A DNA stretch of 7,709 nt from Methanobacterium sp. (GTDB lineage: Archaea > Methanobacteriota > Methanobacteria > Methanobacteriales > Methanobacteriaceae): contig PMMV01000090.1 in NCBI GenBank assembly GCA_003162115.1, positions 5,851-13,559 of the forward strand, in the 5' to 3' direction. Below, piece after piece: positions 1 to 6,254 of the stretch. Below the pieces are notes generated by a model that ran no database searches, was not told where the DNA came from, and worked only from the letters and a program-made list of their open reading frames with translations. Position 1 is the first letter of the stretch, and every line of letters begins with the position of its first letter. The translations under genes and the position numbers were made by a program.

Positions 1-351
1 CTCATATGTCCACTGGGTAAATCTGAATTACGTCCTGATATGATATTGTTCCAATGTAATCCAGAACAAGCCTGCCGGCTAATAGCTTTGGACACCTATT
101 GGGATGGTTTATCCCCCAAACAACAGGTAATTGGTGCATTATGTCACACAACAATTTCGTACACCATTATGACTGGATGTTCCAACCTATCTACTGGGGA
201 TTGGACAGCTAGACATCATCAAAATTTCGATTCAAATATCATATTCTTATCAATACCATATGAACGTATAAATAATTTGATTGCAGCCATTCCACACTGC
301 TCAGCAGGGAAAGCAGATGTAAATATTCCTGAGGAGTTCCAATCAGACTGA
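1..351 (+). CDS. DUF169 family protein, C-terminal part
   Basis: The reading frame is open from base 1 and ends with TGA at 349-351, so the gene starts left of the window and the ATG at 40 is probably internal. The 116 visible residues match the end of the DUF169 family (COG2043), known mainly from methanogens and other anaerobes and of unknown function. Recognisable parts are the 'PDMILFQCNPEQACRLI' segment, a Gly-Ala-Leu-Cys element, the 'LSTGDWTAR' motif typical of this family, and a closing 'IPYERINNLIAAIP' helix. Several cysteines (in QCNP, ALCH, TGCS and PHCS) could bind metal, but that is inference. No membrane segment is seen. No downstream partner is close: the next gene starts about 110 bases later. 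The family call is from memory of the conserved pattern. A different substrate-binding family is unlikely. Confidence 0.8.
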   Translation, partial: LICPLGKSELRPDMILFQCNPEQACRLIALDTYWDGLSPKQQVIGALCHTTISYTIMTGCSNLSTGDWTARHHQNFDSNIIFLSIPYERINNLIAAIPHCSAGKADVNIPEEFQSD

Positions 352-461
352 AAAATATAAATAAATCCAATATACTAGTTTGTTTAAACTCTGATTGTAT
401 CATAAAAATTTGTAATTATTTAGTTAACATAAATTGTAAAAGCTAATAATAGTGAATGATA

Positions 462-728
462 ATGAGCGCTAAAAAAGAGAATTTAAGGTCGACAACAGGG
501 ATTGTTAAGGATTCAAACACCATTCAAACCATTGAATCAATGGAAACACTCAAACCCGATGATGTTGTTGTAATAATCCATGTAGATGATTATAAAGAAT
601 CATTTGAGAAGATGATGCAAAGAATTCAGAAAATGGATGAAAAGGTAAGTGAACAATCAGTATTACTAAATGAAAATATTATAGATCACAAAAAGAAAGG
701 ATTTCTAGGAAGATTCCGTAAAGAATAA
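462..728 (+). CDS. Small charged hypothetical protein
   Basis: I do not recognise this gene. Two starts are possible: ATG 456 or ATG 462. I prefer 462 because AGTGA at 451-455, close to the GGTGA-type ribosome site, lies six bases before it; this gives an 88-residue protein beginning MSAKKENL. It has three parts. A polar N-terminal third comes first. Next is a short hydrophobic strand 'DDVVVIIHVDDY' near residues 33-44. A charged helix of about 25 residues with Met and Lys/Glu spacing then suggests a short coiled coil. The end is basic ('KKKGFLGRFRKE') and could bind membrane lipid or nucleic acid. There is no signal peptide or membrane helix. It stands alone, with about 110 bases before it and 230 after it. 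Codon use is ordinary for the window, so it is probably a real gene. Confidence 0.6.
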   Translation: MSAKKENLRSTTGIVKDSNTIQTIESMETLKPDDVVVIIHVDDYKESFEKMMQRIQKMDEKVSEQSVLLNENIIDHKKKGFLGRFRKE

Positions 729-815
729 CATTATTAAAATCTTATAGGATACAAAGAATTTTATAAATGTAATAAAAAAATTAATTTACCCAGTTTTAAA
801 CGAGGTATCCAACTA

Positions 816-829
816 GAAATATATATTTC
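816..829. repeat. 14-base perfect palindrome
   Basis: GAAATATATATTTC reads the same on both strands. It sits in the spacer about 125 bases before the methyltransferase gene at 956. It could be a regulator site or simply AT-rich chance; the TATA-like core could also act as a distal promoter. Confidence 0.3.
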
Positions 830-911
830 ATTATTATCCAATTCCAAAAATCAGAAATTATCTTAAAAATAAAGATTTAAACTCATAAATTATTTCTGTA
901 GTTCAAATATC

Positions 912-920
912 CATATAATA
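912..920 (+). promoter_or_regulatory. TATA box before methyltransferase
   Basis: CATATAATA lies about 36-44 bases before the ATG at 956. An archaeal start about 25 bases downstream would fall near 940, just ahead of the ribosome site AGGGGA at 945-950, giving a short leader. The placement is consistent but not proven. Confidence 0.4.
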
Positions 921-955
921 ACTTCAAATATCAAAATAGGATGTAGGGGACTAAA

Positions 956-1516
956 ATGTTAACAAACTTCCGATTGAACATGCTAAATAGAGAAGCTGCT
1001 TCGCCTAGATATAAATCTTCAGAAATTATAAAAAACATGGATATAAAGAGAGGAGATATTATAGCAGACATAGGCACTGGAGGAGGATATTTTACATTTA
1101 AATTTTCAATAGAAGTAGGAATGGATGGTAAAGTTTATGCTCTTGATACTAATCAGAAATCATTGGACTTTGTCAACAATAAATCTCAACAAGAAGTTTT
1201 TGACAATATAAAAACTGTGAAAGTATCTGAAAATGGAATATACTTACCAGAAAAGGTTGATACAATCTTTTTGAGGAATGTTTTTCATCACTTGCCTCAA
1301 CAAGATGAATACTTCAAAAATATGGGAAAATTTCTTAAAAATGATGGTAAAATAGTCGTAATAGATTATAAAAATAAAGGATTTTGTTTTACCGGTATTT
1401 TTGGGCATTATACATCCGAACAAAATGTGATGGATATAATGGAGAGAGCAGGATTCTTTGTCGGGGAAAAATTGGACTTTTTACCAGAACAATCCTTTAT
1501 CATATTTAAAAAATGA
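956..1516 (+). CDS. Class I SAM-dependent methyltransferase
   Basis: This is a soluble 186-residue methyltransferase with the Rossmann-like SAM-binding fold. Motif I is 'ADIGTGGGYF' at residues 37-46. The acidic residue expected to hold the SAM ribose is Asp64 in 'YALDTN'. 'RNVFHHL' near 107-113 is the post-motif position typical of UbiE/Methyltransf_11-like enzymes, and 'GKIVVIDYK' near 131-139 forms a late strand. The substrate cannot be read from the sequence. The start is well supported: AGGGGA at 945-950 stands five bases before ATG 956. The protein is shorter than UbiE (about 230-250 residues) but complete for a small Methyltransf_11/25 enzyme. It is the only gene in its transcript; a T-rich hairpin follows at 1596-1635. 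No membrane segment is present, unlike the second methyltransferase at 2305-3050. Confidence 0.9.
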   Translation: MLTNFRLNMLNREAASPRYKSSEIIKNMDIKRGDIIADIGTGGGYFTFKFSIEVGMDGKVYALDTNQKSLDFVNNKSQQEVFDNIKTVKVSENGIYLPEKVDTIFLRNVFHHLPQQDEYFKNMGKFLKNDGKIVVIDYKNKGFCFTGIFGHYTSEQNVMDIMERAGFFVGEKLDFLPEQSFIIFKK

Positions 1517-1595
1517 AAATAAAACTCAAATTATTATATTATGTTGATTTTCATTTCAAGAACATTCAAATATTTAGAACATTTCATAAATTTGT

Positions 1596-1635
1596 AAAGA
1601 TCATATGGTAGATTATTAACTTGATCTTTTTTTTT
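1596..1635 (+). terminator. Hairpin plus oligo-T terminator
   Basis: AAAGATCA at 1596-1603 pairs with TGATCTTT at 1622-1629 across an 18-base loop, and nine T residues run from 1627 to 1635. It lies 80 bases after the methyltransferase stop and before the AHSA1-like gene. Archaea often stop on the T-run alone, so the hairpin may be incidental. Confidence 0.5.
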
Positions 1636-1676
1636 AAATACCTTATTTTATTTTCTAAATAATTTTATTAATCTCA

Positions 1677-1686
1677 AAATATATAT
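1677..1686 (+). promoter_or_regulatory. TATA-like box before AHSA1-like gene
   Basis: AAATATATAC ends about 87 bases before ATG 1773. A start near 1710 would leave a leader of about 60 bases. The whole stretch is AT-rich, so this is only a candidate. Confidence 0.3.
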
Positions 1687-1772
1687 ACTGTATAAGTCTG
1701 TAACAAGATATTTTAAGGTGTATCAGGATAAATATTTTTTTTACTAACTGATTAAATGGGGGTTGAAAAATT

Positions 1773-2252
1773 ATGACAAAAGTTAGTTTGTTGGCTGAAC
1801 CTGGAAAACAAGCGATCAGGATCATCCATATCTTTGAAGCACCACGCGAGCTCGTGTGGAAGGTATACACAGATCCTAAATTAATGCCCCGTTGGTGGGG
1901 ACCTGGAAATCTAAAGACCAATGTTGAAGAGATGGACGTTAGGACTGGTGGTTCTTGGAGGATAGTCCAGCATGATCCAGATGGCAATGAATTTGCATTC
2001 CATGGTGTTTATCACGATGTTCAACCGCCTGAGCGCATAGTTGATACCATGGAAGGGGAAGGGATGCCCGGTCATGTTTTGTTTTAAACGGTAATATTTG
2101 AAGAGTTTGATGGTAAAACCAATGTTACAAATACGTTTGTATTTCAATCGGTTGAAGATCGTGATGGAATGCTAGAAACCGGTATGGGAGGAGGGGTCGA
2201 TGAGTCCAACAAGCGTTTCGTCAAACTTCTTAAAGAGATACAAGAGAAATGA
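1773..2252 (+). pseudogene. AHSA1/SRPBCC domain protein, nonsense codon
   Basis: One frame runs from ATG 1773 to TGA 2250-2252, 159 codons, broken only by TAA at codon 105 (2085-2087). Before the stop are the AHSA1-type landmarks: 'FEAPRELVWKVYTDP' (about residues 22-36), 'RWWGPG', 'GGSWR', 'FHGVYHDVQPPERIVDT' and 'GMPGHVLF'. After it, in the same frame, the domain continues with 'TVIFEEFDGKTNVT', 'FQSVEDRDGML', 'ETGMGGGVDESNKRF' and a final helix 'VKLLKEIQEK'. Relatives usually have Glu where the TAA stands, so one base change (GAA to TAA) explains it. The full length fits the family, a helix-grip fold that binds hydrophobic ligands or acts in stress response. A GGGGGTTGA ribosome site precedes the start. 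The gene is richer in G+C than its surroundings, which could indicate transfer. TAA has no known recoding in archaea. Confidence 0.85.
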
Positions 2253-2274
2253 TTCAGAATTGAATAATTACTTA

Positions 2275-2281
2275 TTTTTTT
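2275..2281 (+). terminator. T-run in convergent spacer
   Basis: Seven T residues follow the AHSA1-like gene by about 22 bases, in the short spacer between two convergent genes (2252 and 2305). Archaeal polymerase commonly stops at such runs. Confidence 0.35.
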
Positions 2282-2304
2282 ATTAATGATGGAATATCTA
2301 GGTA

Positions 2305-3050
2305 TCATTTAATGCCGTGGATAATCCCAATTGTACCTATCATAAATGGTAATTTCAATGGACTTGGAATAAATTCAGAATCTTTAGTACTTGAAAATTC
2401 AACCCTTTCAATGCCCCAGCTCCTTATTGTTTCAAGTAAATCTTCCATATCCCCATATATTCTCTTCTCATGGAATGGATCCTGAAATGAGAATACCCCA
2501 CCTTTTTTGACGACTCTTAATGCTTCTTTAGTAACATCTCTCTTATCCTTAGTGTCATTAACCTCATGAAAAACAAGATTACTGATTGCAGCACCAAAAT
2601 AACTATCTATGAATGGTAGATCAGATGCTGAGGCTTTCTGGAAGGTGATTCTATCTGCAACACCTTCAATTTTTGCATTTTCCATGCACATATTAATCGA
2701 ATACTCCCACATTCCACCCCAATAATCAATTCCAGTTACAAAAGCATTTGGATATCGTTTAGCAGCTTTAATTATTAGAGGTGCATTTCCACATCCAATA
2801 TCAATTATTTCCCTATTTCCATTCCAATTTAAATGGTTTAAGATCAATTCATGTATTTTGGATTGTATATCCCCGCCTTCTTGCGAGAACATATTCCTAG
2901 CATAAGCAAAGAAAGCTGTAATTATGAAAAATATTATAGATACAACTACTGGGTTGTAGATGAAAGTTATAAAAAGAAAAAAACTCCTAAAAGTCCTGTA
3001 ATATAAATATATTTTAATGGCACCCAAGTACCATAATCTGGTTTTTCCAT
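2305..3050 (-). CDS. Membrane-anchored SAM methyltransferase, frameshift near 5' end
   Basis: The long minus-strand frame ends with TGA at 2305-2307. It holds two hydrophobic N-terminal segments followed by a methyltransferase domain: motif I 'IIDIGCGNAP', then 'GIDYWGGMWEYS', 'ASASDLPF', 'ISNLVFHEV', 'VKKGGVFSFQD' and 'LKLPFMIGTIGII'. This order is typical of a methanogen and Bacillus family of about 250 residues with unknown substrate. In this frame the only start before the first helix is a TTG at 3066, with no ribosome site. In another frame, ATG 3050 follows GGAAGGGA and reads 'MEKPDYGTWVPLKYIYITG', then 'LLGVFFF' before a stop at 2967. Adding one T to the T7 run at 2983-2977 (minus strand) joins the two frames into a smooth 248-residue protein with helices at about 14-32 and 35-52. 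The catalytic domain is intact, so the lesion could be a sequencing slip or a true mutation. It stands alone, convergent with the AHSA1-like gene. Confidence 0.85.
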
Positions 3051-3131
3051 TATGGATCCCTTCCAATTAAAAATTAATAATATAAGCAATTAGGATTACT
3101 ATTTATTCCAATATTTAATATTATTTAAAAT

Positions 3132-3139
3132 AAAAAAAA
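3132..3139 (-). terminator. Oligo-T end of secreted protein gene
   Basis: On the minus strand eight T residues start eight bases after the TAA of the gene at 3147-3650. This is a typical archaeal intrinsic stop and separates that gene from the methyltransferase downstream. Confidence 0.5.
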
Positions 3140-3146
3140 TGTAGTA

Positions 3147-3650
3147 TTATACAAAAAAGTATCCATCACTTTTAATTTGTTTTTTAACTACCTTAAAATA
3201 GTAATTAACAGGTTTTAATGGACTATTGACGTACGATACTATAGATAAATGTCCACTGTACAGTTTTATCTCTGGACTGGTTGACATTATTTTTAATTTG
3301 TTTTTTGGAGCTTTTTTAATGGTATAAGTCCCTTTCCAAGAATTAGTAGTTGTTTTGTAATTTACATAGATCACAACAGAACCGGTACTGGTTCGATAGG
3401 TTTTCCAGTTATATGAAAAAATGCCACCACGTTCAGCCCAATAAAATTTATGGGCACCAGAGTCTATCAAATAATTTTTAGAGGTGGATGAAACTGTTTT
3501 AATAGGGTATGTCACTGAGTTTGCTGTTAAAGATGTTTGCACTGCTTTTTGGGTGATTATACTGCTATTTAAGGTTGTTGTTGAAGCTGCTCCTATTAAA
3601 AGGGTTGTTATTAAAATTAATAACATAATAAGAAAATAATTCTTTTTCAT
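3147..3650 (-). CDS. Secreted hypothetical protein
   Basis: I do not recognise a named family. Two starts are in frame, ATG 3659 and ATG 3650. The strong ribosome site GGGAGG (3666-3661, minus strand) leaves only one base before 3659 but ten before 3650, so I choose 3650, giving 167 residues. The N-terminus is a classical Sec signal: 'MKKNYF', a hydrophobic core 'LIMLLILITTLLIGAA', then a small-residue cleavage zone near residue 22. The mature part is rich in Ser, Thr, Tyr, Val and Lys, has almost no acidic residues and no cysteine, and alternates polar and hydrophobic residues as in beta-sheet. 'GAHKFYWAERGGIFSYNWKT' is the most distinctive stretch. A basic, beta-rich secreted protein could sit in or on the pseudomurein wall, but that is inference. 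It is transcribed alone, closed by an oligo-T run. Confidence 0.75.
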   Translation of the reverse strand: MKKNYFLIMLLILITTLLIGAASTTTLNSSIITQKAVQTSLTANSVTYPIKTVSSTSKNYLIDSGAHKFYWAERGGIFSYNWKTYRTSTGSVVIYVNYKTTTNSWKGTYTIKKAPKNKLKIMSTSPEIKLYSGHLSIVSYVNSPLKPVNYYFKVVKKQIKSDGYFFV

Positions 3651-3688
3651 AAAGAACATGCCTCCCTGGTTTGAAATAATATGCCAAA

Positions 3689-3696
3689 CTTTTATC
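3689..3696 (-). promoter_or_regulatory. Possible TATA box of secreted protein gene
   Basis: GATAAAAG on the minus strand would place a transcript start near 3670, just ahead of the GGGAGG site at 3666-3661. It is a weak match to a TATA box. From here to 3946 I see no gene, only AT-rich spacer. Confidence 0.25.
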
Positions 3697-3946
3697 CCAC
3701 AACCTGTTATTTCTTATTTTAACTATATGTGGCATTTATAATAAGGTTATGGATCGATTATCCAAAATTTAGATATCAAGATATGACGGTGAATCAACAA
3801 ATTAATAGATAAAAACAGTATTTACCAATAAAAAAAAGTACGATATAATGTTTAAAAGGTAATTCAGTAAAATTATTAATATTATATCCTGCAAACTATT
3901 ATGCATATTATTATCATATTAATGAAAATTAATAATATTTGGCAAA

Positions 3947-4423
3947 TTAATTTTCAAGTTTAATGGTGCATTTTAATGATAAATAAAGTCCTTCAATTAA
4001 AAATCGGAGAGTAGTAGAAATTAACAATACAAACAAAATTATAGCAATAGCAAATATGAAAATATTCAAATAAAGGGCTATAAATCCAATGGGGACGCTT
4101 GTTAAGACTTTTGGTAACTGAAGAAGATATTTTAATCAGATCAAAACAATTAACATAAAAATACTTGGAGTGTTGTTAAGAAATATCTCTTAGCACTGTC
4201 TAAGATAATGATCTGATTATCATCTCATTTTAAAGCATTAAAATAATTGAATTATAGCACCGATAAGGCAGCTGAGGCTAAAATTATGCTTAATCATGTT
4301 AAAATTAAGTATGTGTAGATATGTGTAAAATAAAGGCCAATAAAAGAATACCCAATATAAAATAATTATTTGGTTTTTTAAGAAATCTGGAAATTTTATA
4401 TTACACGAATTACCAATGGACAT
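3947..4423 (-). pseudogene. Decayed multi-helix membrane protein gene
   Basis: No single frame covers this locus, but pieces in successive minus-strand frames join into a plausible membrane protein. It starts at ATG 4423, six bases after AGGAG, with 'MSIGNSCNIKFPDFLK'. Adding one A to the A6 run gives 'KPNNYFILGILLLAFILHI', a clean helix. A further shift gives 'YTYLILT', a TGA where Trp would fit, then 'LSIILASAALSVL'. After a poorer middle with 'ILDSAKRYFLTTLQVF', a 62-codon open stretch (3947-4135, no start codon at its head) gives 'LPKVLTSVPIGFIALYLNIF', more hydrophobic residues, and a C-terminus 'RFLIEGLYLSLKCTIKLEN'. Total length is about 160 codons with perhaps four helices. Function is unknown; a DUF4013- or DUF4282-like protein is a guess. 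AT-rich DNA favours hydrophobic readings by chance, so the middle is uncertain, but the two ends look genuine. Confidence 0.5.
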
Positions 4424-4441
4424 CAATATCTCCTATTAAGC

Positions 4442-4635
4442 CTAAATCTCTTTTAACAACTCAAAAAAGTTTCCATTTTTTCCACGTGCCCAAAGCAGGA
4501 AGATAATAACTAAATATGCTACAATGAGTAAAGCAGATAGATAGAAATAGTATATTATCTGGGTACATAACTAATATAACCTGTAATCATACTAATTGAT
4601 ACAATAATACATAATAACAATAATTTTTTCCCCAT
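4442..4635 (-). pseudogene. Small two-helix membrane protein, frameshifted
   Basis: From ATG 4635 the minus strand reads 'MGKKLLLLCIIVSISMITGY' and 'ISYVPR', then stops at TAA 4557-4555. In the neighbouring frame 'TQIIYYFYLSALLIVAYLV' continues as 'IIFLLWARGKNGNFFELLKEI' and ends at TAG 4444-4442. Adding one base near 4563, at the codons for Val-Thr-Gln, joins them into a 64-residue protein with two helices and a positively charged tail after the second one, a normal topology for a small membrane protein. It lies 18 bases upstream of the next remnant's ATG (4423) on the same strand, so the two were probably one transcript. No clear ribosome site precedes ATG 4635. I do not recognise the family. 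Confidence 0.5.
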
Positions 4636-4738
4636 TATGCTACTTTTAATTAATTCGTTTTAAAAATATTCCATGAATTTCAAAAAAAATACTTCCCTCA
4701 TAACAATTATCCTTATTTTTGAATATGATTAATGGATC

Positions 4739-4770
4739 CCCCGGTAAAAACGGAGGCAATTTACCTGGGG
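4739..4770. repeat. GC-rich inverted repeat
   Basis: CCCCGGTAAA (4739-4748) pairs with TTTACCTGGGG (4760-4770) with one bulged T at 4766 and an 11-base loop. It would form a stable stem in this AT-rich setting. Confidence 0.5.
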
Positions 4771-4801
4771 AAACATAATCGAGTGTTTAATATTGGGGGG
4801 A

Positions 4802-4829
4802 TGTGCAGTGGTTTTTTACACACTGCACA
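4802..4829. repeat. Perfect 9-base hairpin
   Basis: TGTGCAGTG (4802-4810) is perfectly complementary to CACTGCACA (4821-4829) around a 10-base loop containing six T residues. It lies 31 bases after the previous stem. There is no strong T-run just after it, so it does not look like a simple terminator. Confidence 0.55.
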
Positions 4830-5053
4830 CTATAAAGTACTTAATGATTGTATAAGTGGATTTTCCCAAATTATACCCAAATCATGCCATGTTTCGATTG
4901 TTCTCATTATAAAATTACAATTTTGTAAACTAAAATGAAATAAAATTGATATAAATAATTTCATTAATTACAATAAATGAACAAATTTGTGACAATAATC
5001 ACCAAAAAAGGGACATACATTGCAAGTGAAAAAAAAACTTATTGTATCATATT

Positions 5054-5077
5054 GTTCAATTTTTGTGTTCAATTTTT
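5054..5077. repeat. Two copies of an 11-base direct repeat
   Basis: GTTCAATTTTT occurs at 5054-5064 and again at 5067-5077, a 13-base period, in the spacer between 4939 and 5187. I see no other feature in that spacer; replication slippage is the simplest origin. Confidence 0.4.
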
Positions 5078-5187
5078 AAACAAAATAAAGAGGTATTAGG
5101 ATATTGGAAGTAGTCAATATTATCTTGAAAAATTAACAAACAATTTATTCATATATTTTATGTAGACAGAACCAATTTTTGATAATT

Positions 5188-5409
5188 CTATTTATTCAAT
5201 GTTTTTGATGCTATCCATCCTGCAACGACGAGATATGATACTATATACGGGAAAACTCCGTAGAAAGTATCACTTACAGAGTGTGAATTGGAATCTACAA
5301 AAAGAAAGATCTGTAGACACAATAAAAAAGTTAGAATGGTAATAATTCCCTCAATAACTGATGTAGGCCTATAAATCCATCCAAATTTCTTAAACCAAAC
5401 CATTGTCAT
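5188..5409 (-). CDS. Small two-helix membrane protein
   Basis: This 73-residue protein has an N-terminal 'KKFGWIYRPTSVIEG', a first helix 'IITILTFLLCLQIFLFV' (about residues 22-38), a polar link 'DSNSHSVSDTFYGVFPY' and a second helix 'IVSYLVVAGWIA' (about 56-67) ending in 'SKTLNK'. The pattern GWIYRP...D.HS.SDT.YG.FP...W.AS is one I recall from short hypothetical membrane proteins in bacteria and archaea; no function is known to me. The ATG at 5409 is the outermost start, with ATG 5403 as an alternative; neither has a ribosome site. A minus-strand TTTAAATT at 5443-5436 would start the transcript only a few bases before the ATG, so a leaderless message is likely. It is divergent from the DUF998 gene, and the AT-rich spacer between them holds an inverted repeat. 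Confidence 0.75.
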   Translation of the reverse strand: MTMVWFKKFGWIYRPTSVIEGIITILTFLLCLQIFLFVDSNSHSVSDTFYGVFPYIVSYLVVAGWIASKTLNK

Positions 5410-5435
5410 TTTAGAAACATCTACATTTCGATCAA

Positions 5436-5443
5436 TAATTTAA
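5436..5443 (-). promoter_or_regulatory. TATA-like box, leaderless start
   Basis: TTTAAATT on the minus strand lies about 27-34 bases before ATG 5409, close to the usual 25-30 base distance from TATA to transcript start. This suits the missing ribosome site of that gene. Confidence 0.35.
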
Positions 5444-5450
5444 AGATAAT

Positions 5451-5480
5451 ACTAATTATTTTAATTAAATTAATATTAGT
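5451..5480. repeat. Inverted repeat between divergent genes
   Basis: ACTAATTATT (5451-5460) is matched by AATATTAGT (5472-5480) with one bulged T. It lies just upstream of the TATA-like box at 5436-5443 and might bind a regulator, but the region is so AT-rich that chance is possible. Confidence 0.3.
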
Positions 5481-5556
5481 TAAACATTTTTTTATAGTAT
5501 CCTAGTCAAATTAATATAAAAGGTCTGATCATGGAATTAAAGTAAAATTTGTATTA

Positions 5557-5564
5557 ATATATAT
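5557..5564 (+). promoter_or_regulatory. TATA box of DUF998 gene
   Basis: ATATATAT here predicts a transcript start near 5585. That lies downstream of the ATG at 5577, which argues that translation begins at ATG 5598. Confidence 0.45.
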
Positions 5565-5597
5565 GAATCAACATTTATGGTGGTGGGAAACATTTTA

Positions 5598-6254
5598 ATG
5601 GCAGATAATATTCAAAGAAAACAAGTGATCTTCGCTTTATGTGGTATCATAGCACCAATACTATTCTGGGTAATGGTGATAGTAGAAAGCCTGATACGGC
5701 CGGGATATAGTCCTGTTCACAATTTTGTAAGCGATCTTGGTGTTGGTTCATTAGCCATACTTCAAAACATTAATTTCATGATCTTTGGTATTTTAACCAT
5801 AGGTTTGGGTCTAGGGCTACACGGGAGCATACCTACTCCCAGAGGAGTGTCCTTAAAATCTGGTGTGTTGCTCGTGATAATATTCGGGATCTTAATATTT
5901 TTTGCAGGACTGTTTCCTGAAAATTATGGTTCAGGAGTGTTGCATACTAGTGTAAGTGCATTTGCATTCCTTTCCATTATTGCGGCTCAGTTACTTACCT
6001 GGAAAGGATTGAAGGGCATGGACACTGCTATCTGGGGAGAATATAGAATATATTCATTAATCAGCGGGTTATTATCAATCATTTTTTTAATTTTACTTCA
6101 AGTAGCTATTTCAGATTTCGCAGCATACCAGGGGCTGGCACAGAGGTTATTCCTTGCGATTCCGTGGATATGGGTAGGGGTGACAGGATTAGTGCTTTAT
6201 TCATTCATCAGAAATAAGTATAAATTGCCAAAAAAAGGAAAAAATAGAAATTAA
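5598..6254 (+). CDS. DUF998 family integral membrane protein
   Basis: DUF998 proteins are polytopic membrane proteins with no settled function. From ATG 5598 the product has 218 residues and six predicted helices, at about 11-32, 52-74, 85-107, 114-136, 152-172 and 186-208. The family landmark is the block 'FFAGLFPENYGSGVLHTSVSA' after helix three, corresponding to the usual G-x-FP-[DE] with a following His. 'PGYSPVHNFVSDLG' between helices one and two also fits the family (usually Y.P....SDLG). The C-terminus is basic and therefore probably cytoplasmic. An ATG at 5577 is also in frame, but GGTGGG at 5582-5587 sits ten bases before 5598 and the TATA box at 5557-5564 predicts a transcript start after 5577, so I choose 5598. 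Its TAA overlaps the stop codon of the converging tspO remnant. It is one of the few intact genes in the right half. Confidence 0.88.
   Translation: MADNIQRKQVIFALCGIIAPILFWVMVIVESLIRPGYSPVHNFVSDLGVGSLAILQNINFMIFGILTIGLGLGLHGSIPTPRGVSLKSGVLLVIIFGILIFFAGLFPENYGSGVLHTSVSAFAFLSIIAAQLLTWKGLKGMDTAIWGEYRIYSLISGLLSIIFLILLQVAISDFAAYQGLAQRLFLAIPWIWVGVTGLVLYSFIRNKYKLPKKGKNRN

Larger units (their letters stand above)
4725..4938 (+). pseudogene. GC-rich island, possible flavodoxin-type remnant
   Basis: Bases 4732-4830 are about 45% G+C, well above their surroundings, so this is not ordinary spacer. A 68-codon frame runs from ATG 4732 to TGA 4938 ('MDPPVKTEAIYLGKHNRVFN' onward) but has no ribosome site and no family I know. 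In another frame ATG 4725 gives 'MINGSPGKNGGNLPG', which resembles the GSPRKxGNT flavin-phosphate loop of NADPH-dependent FMN reductases and iron-sulfur flavoproteins. In the first frame 'IYLGKHN', 'GGMCSGFLHTAHYK' and 'VLNDC' loosely recall the later Cys-rich part of the same proteins. A fragment of such a gene with an internal deletion would explain both, but the match is weak. The alternative is a structured RNA, given the two hairpins described separately. Confidence 0.3.

Noticed and set aside
1655..1987. 110-codon open frame on the minus strand
   Set aside because: It lies opposite the AHSA1-like gene and the AT-rich leader; the plus strand has clear family motifs and a ribosome site.
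2085..2087. Programmed recoding of the internal stop
   Set aside because: The codon is TAA; archaeal recoding known to me uses TAG (pyrrolysine) or TGA (selenocysteine).
1911..2147. 78-codon minus-strand frame
   Set aside because: Antisense shadow of the AHSA1-like gene; no ribosome site or known motif.
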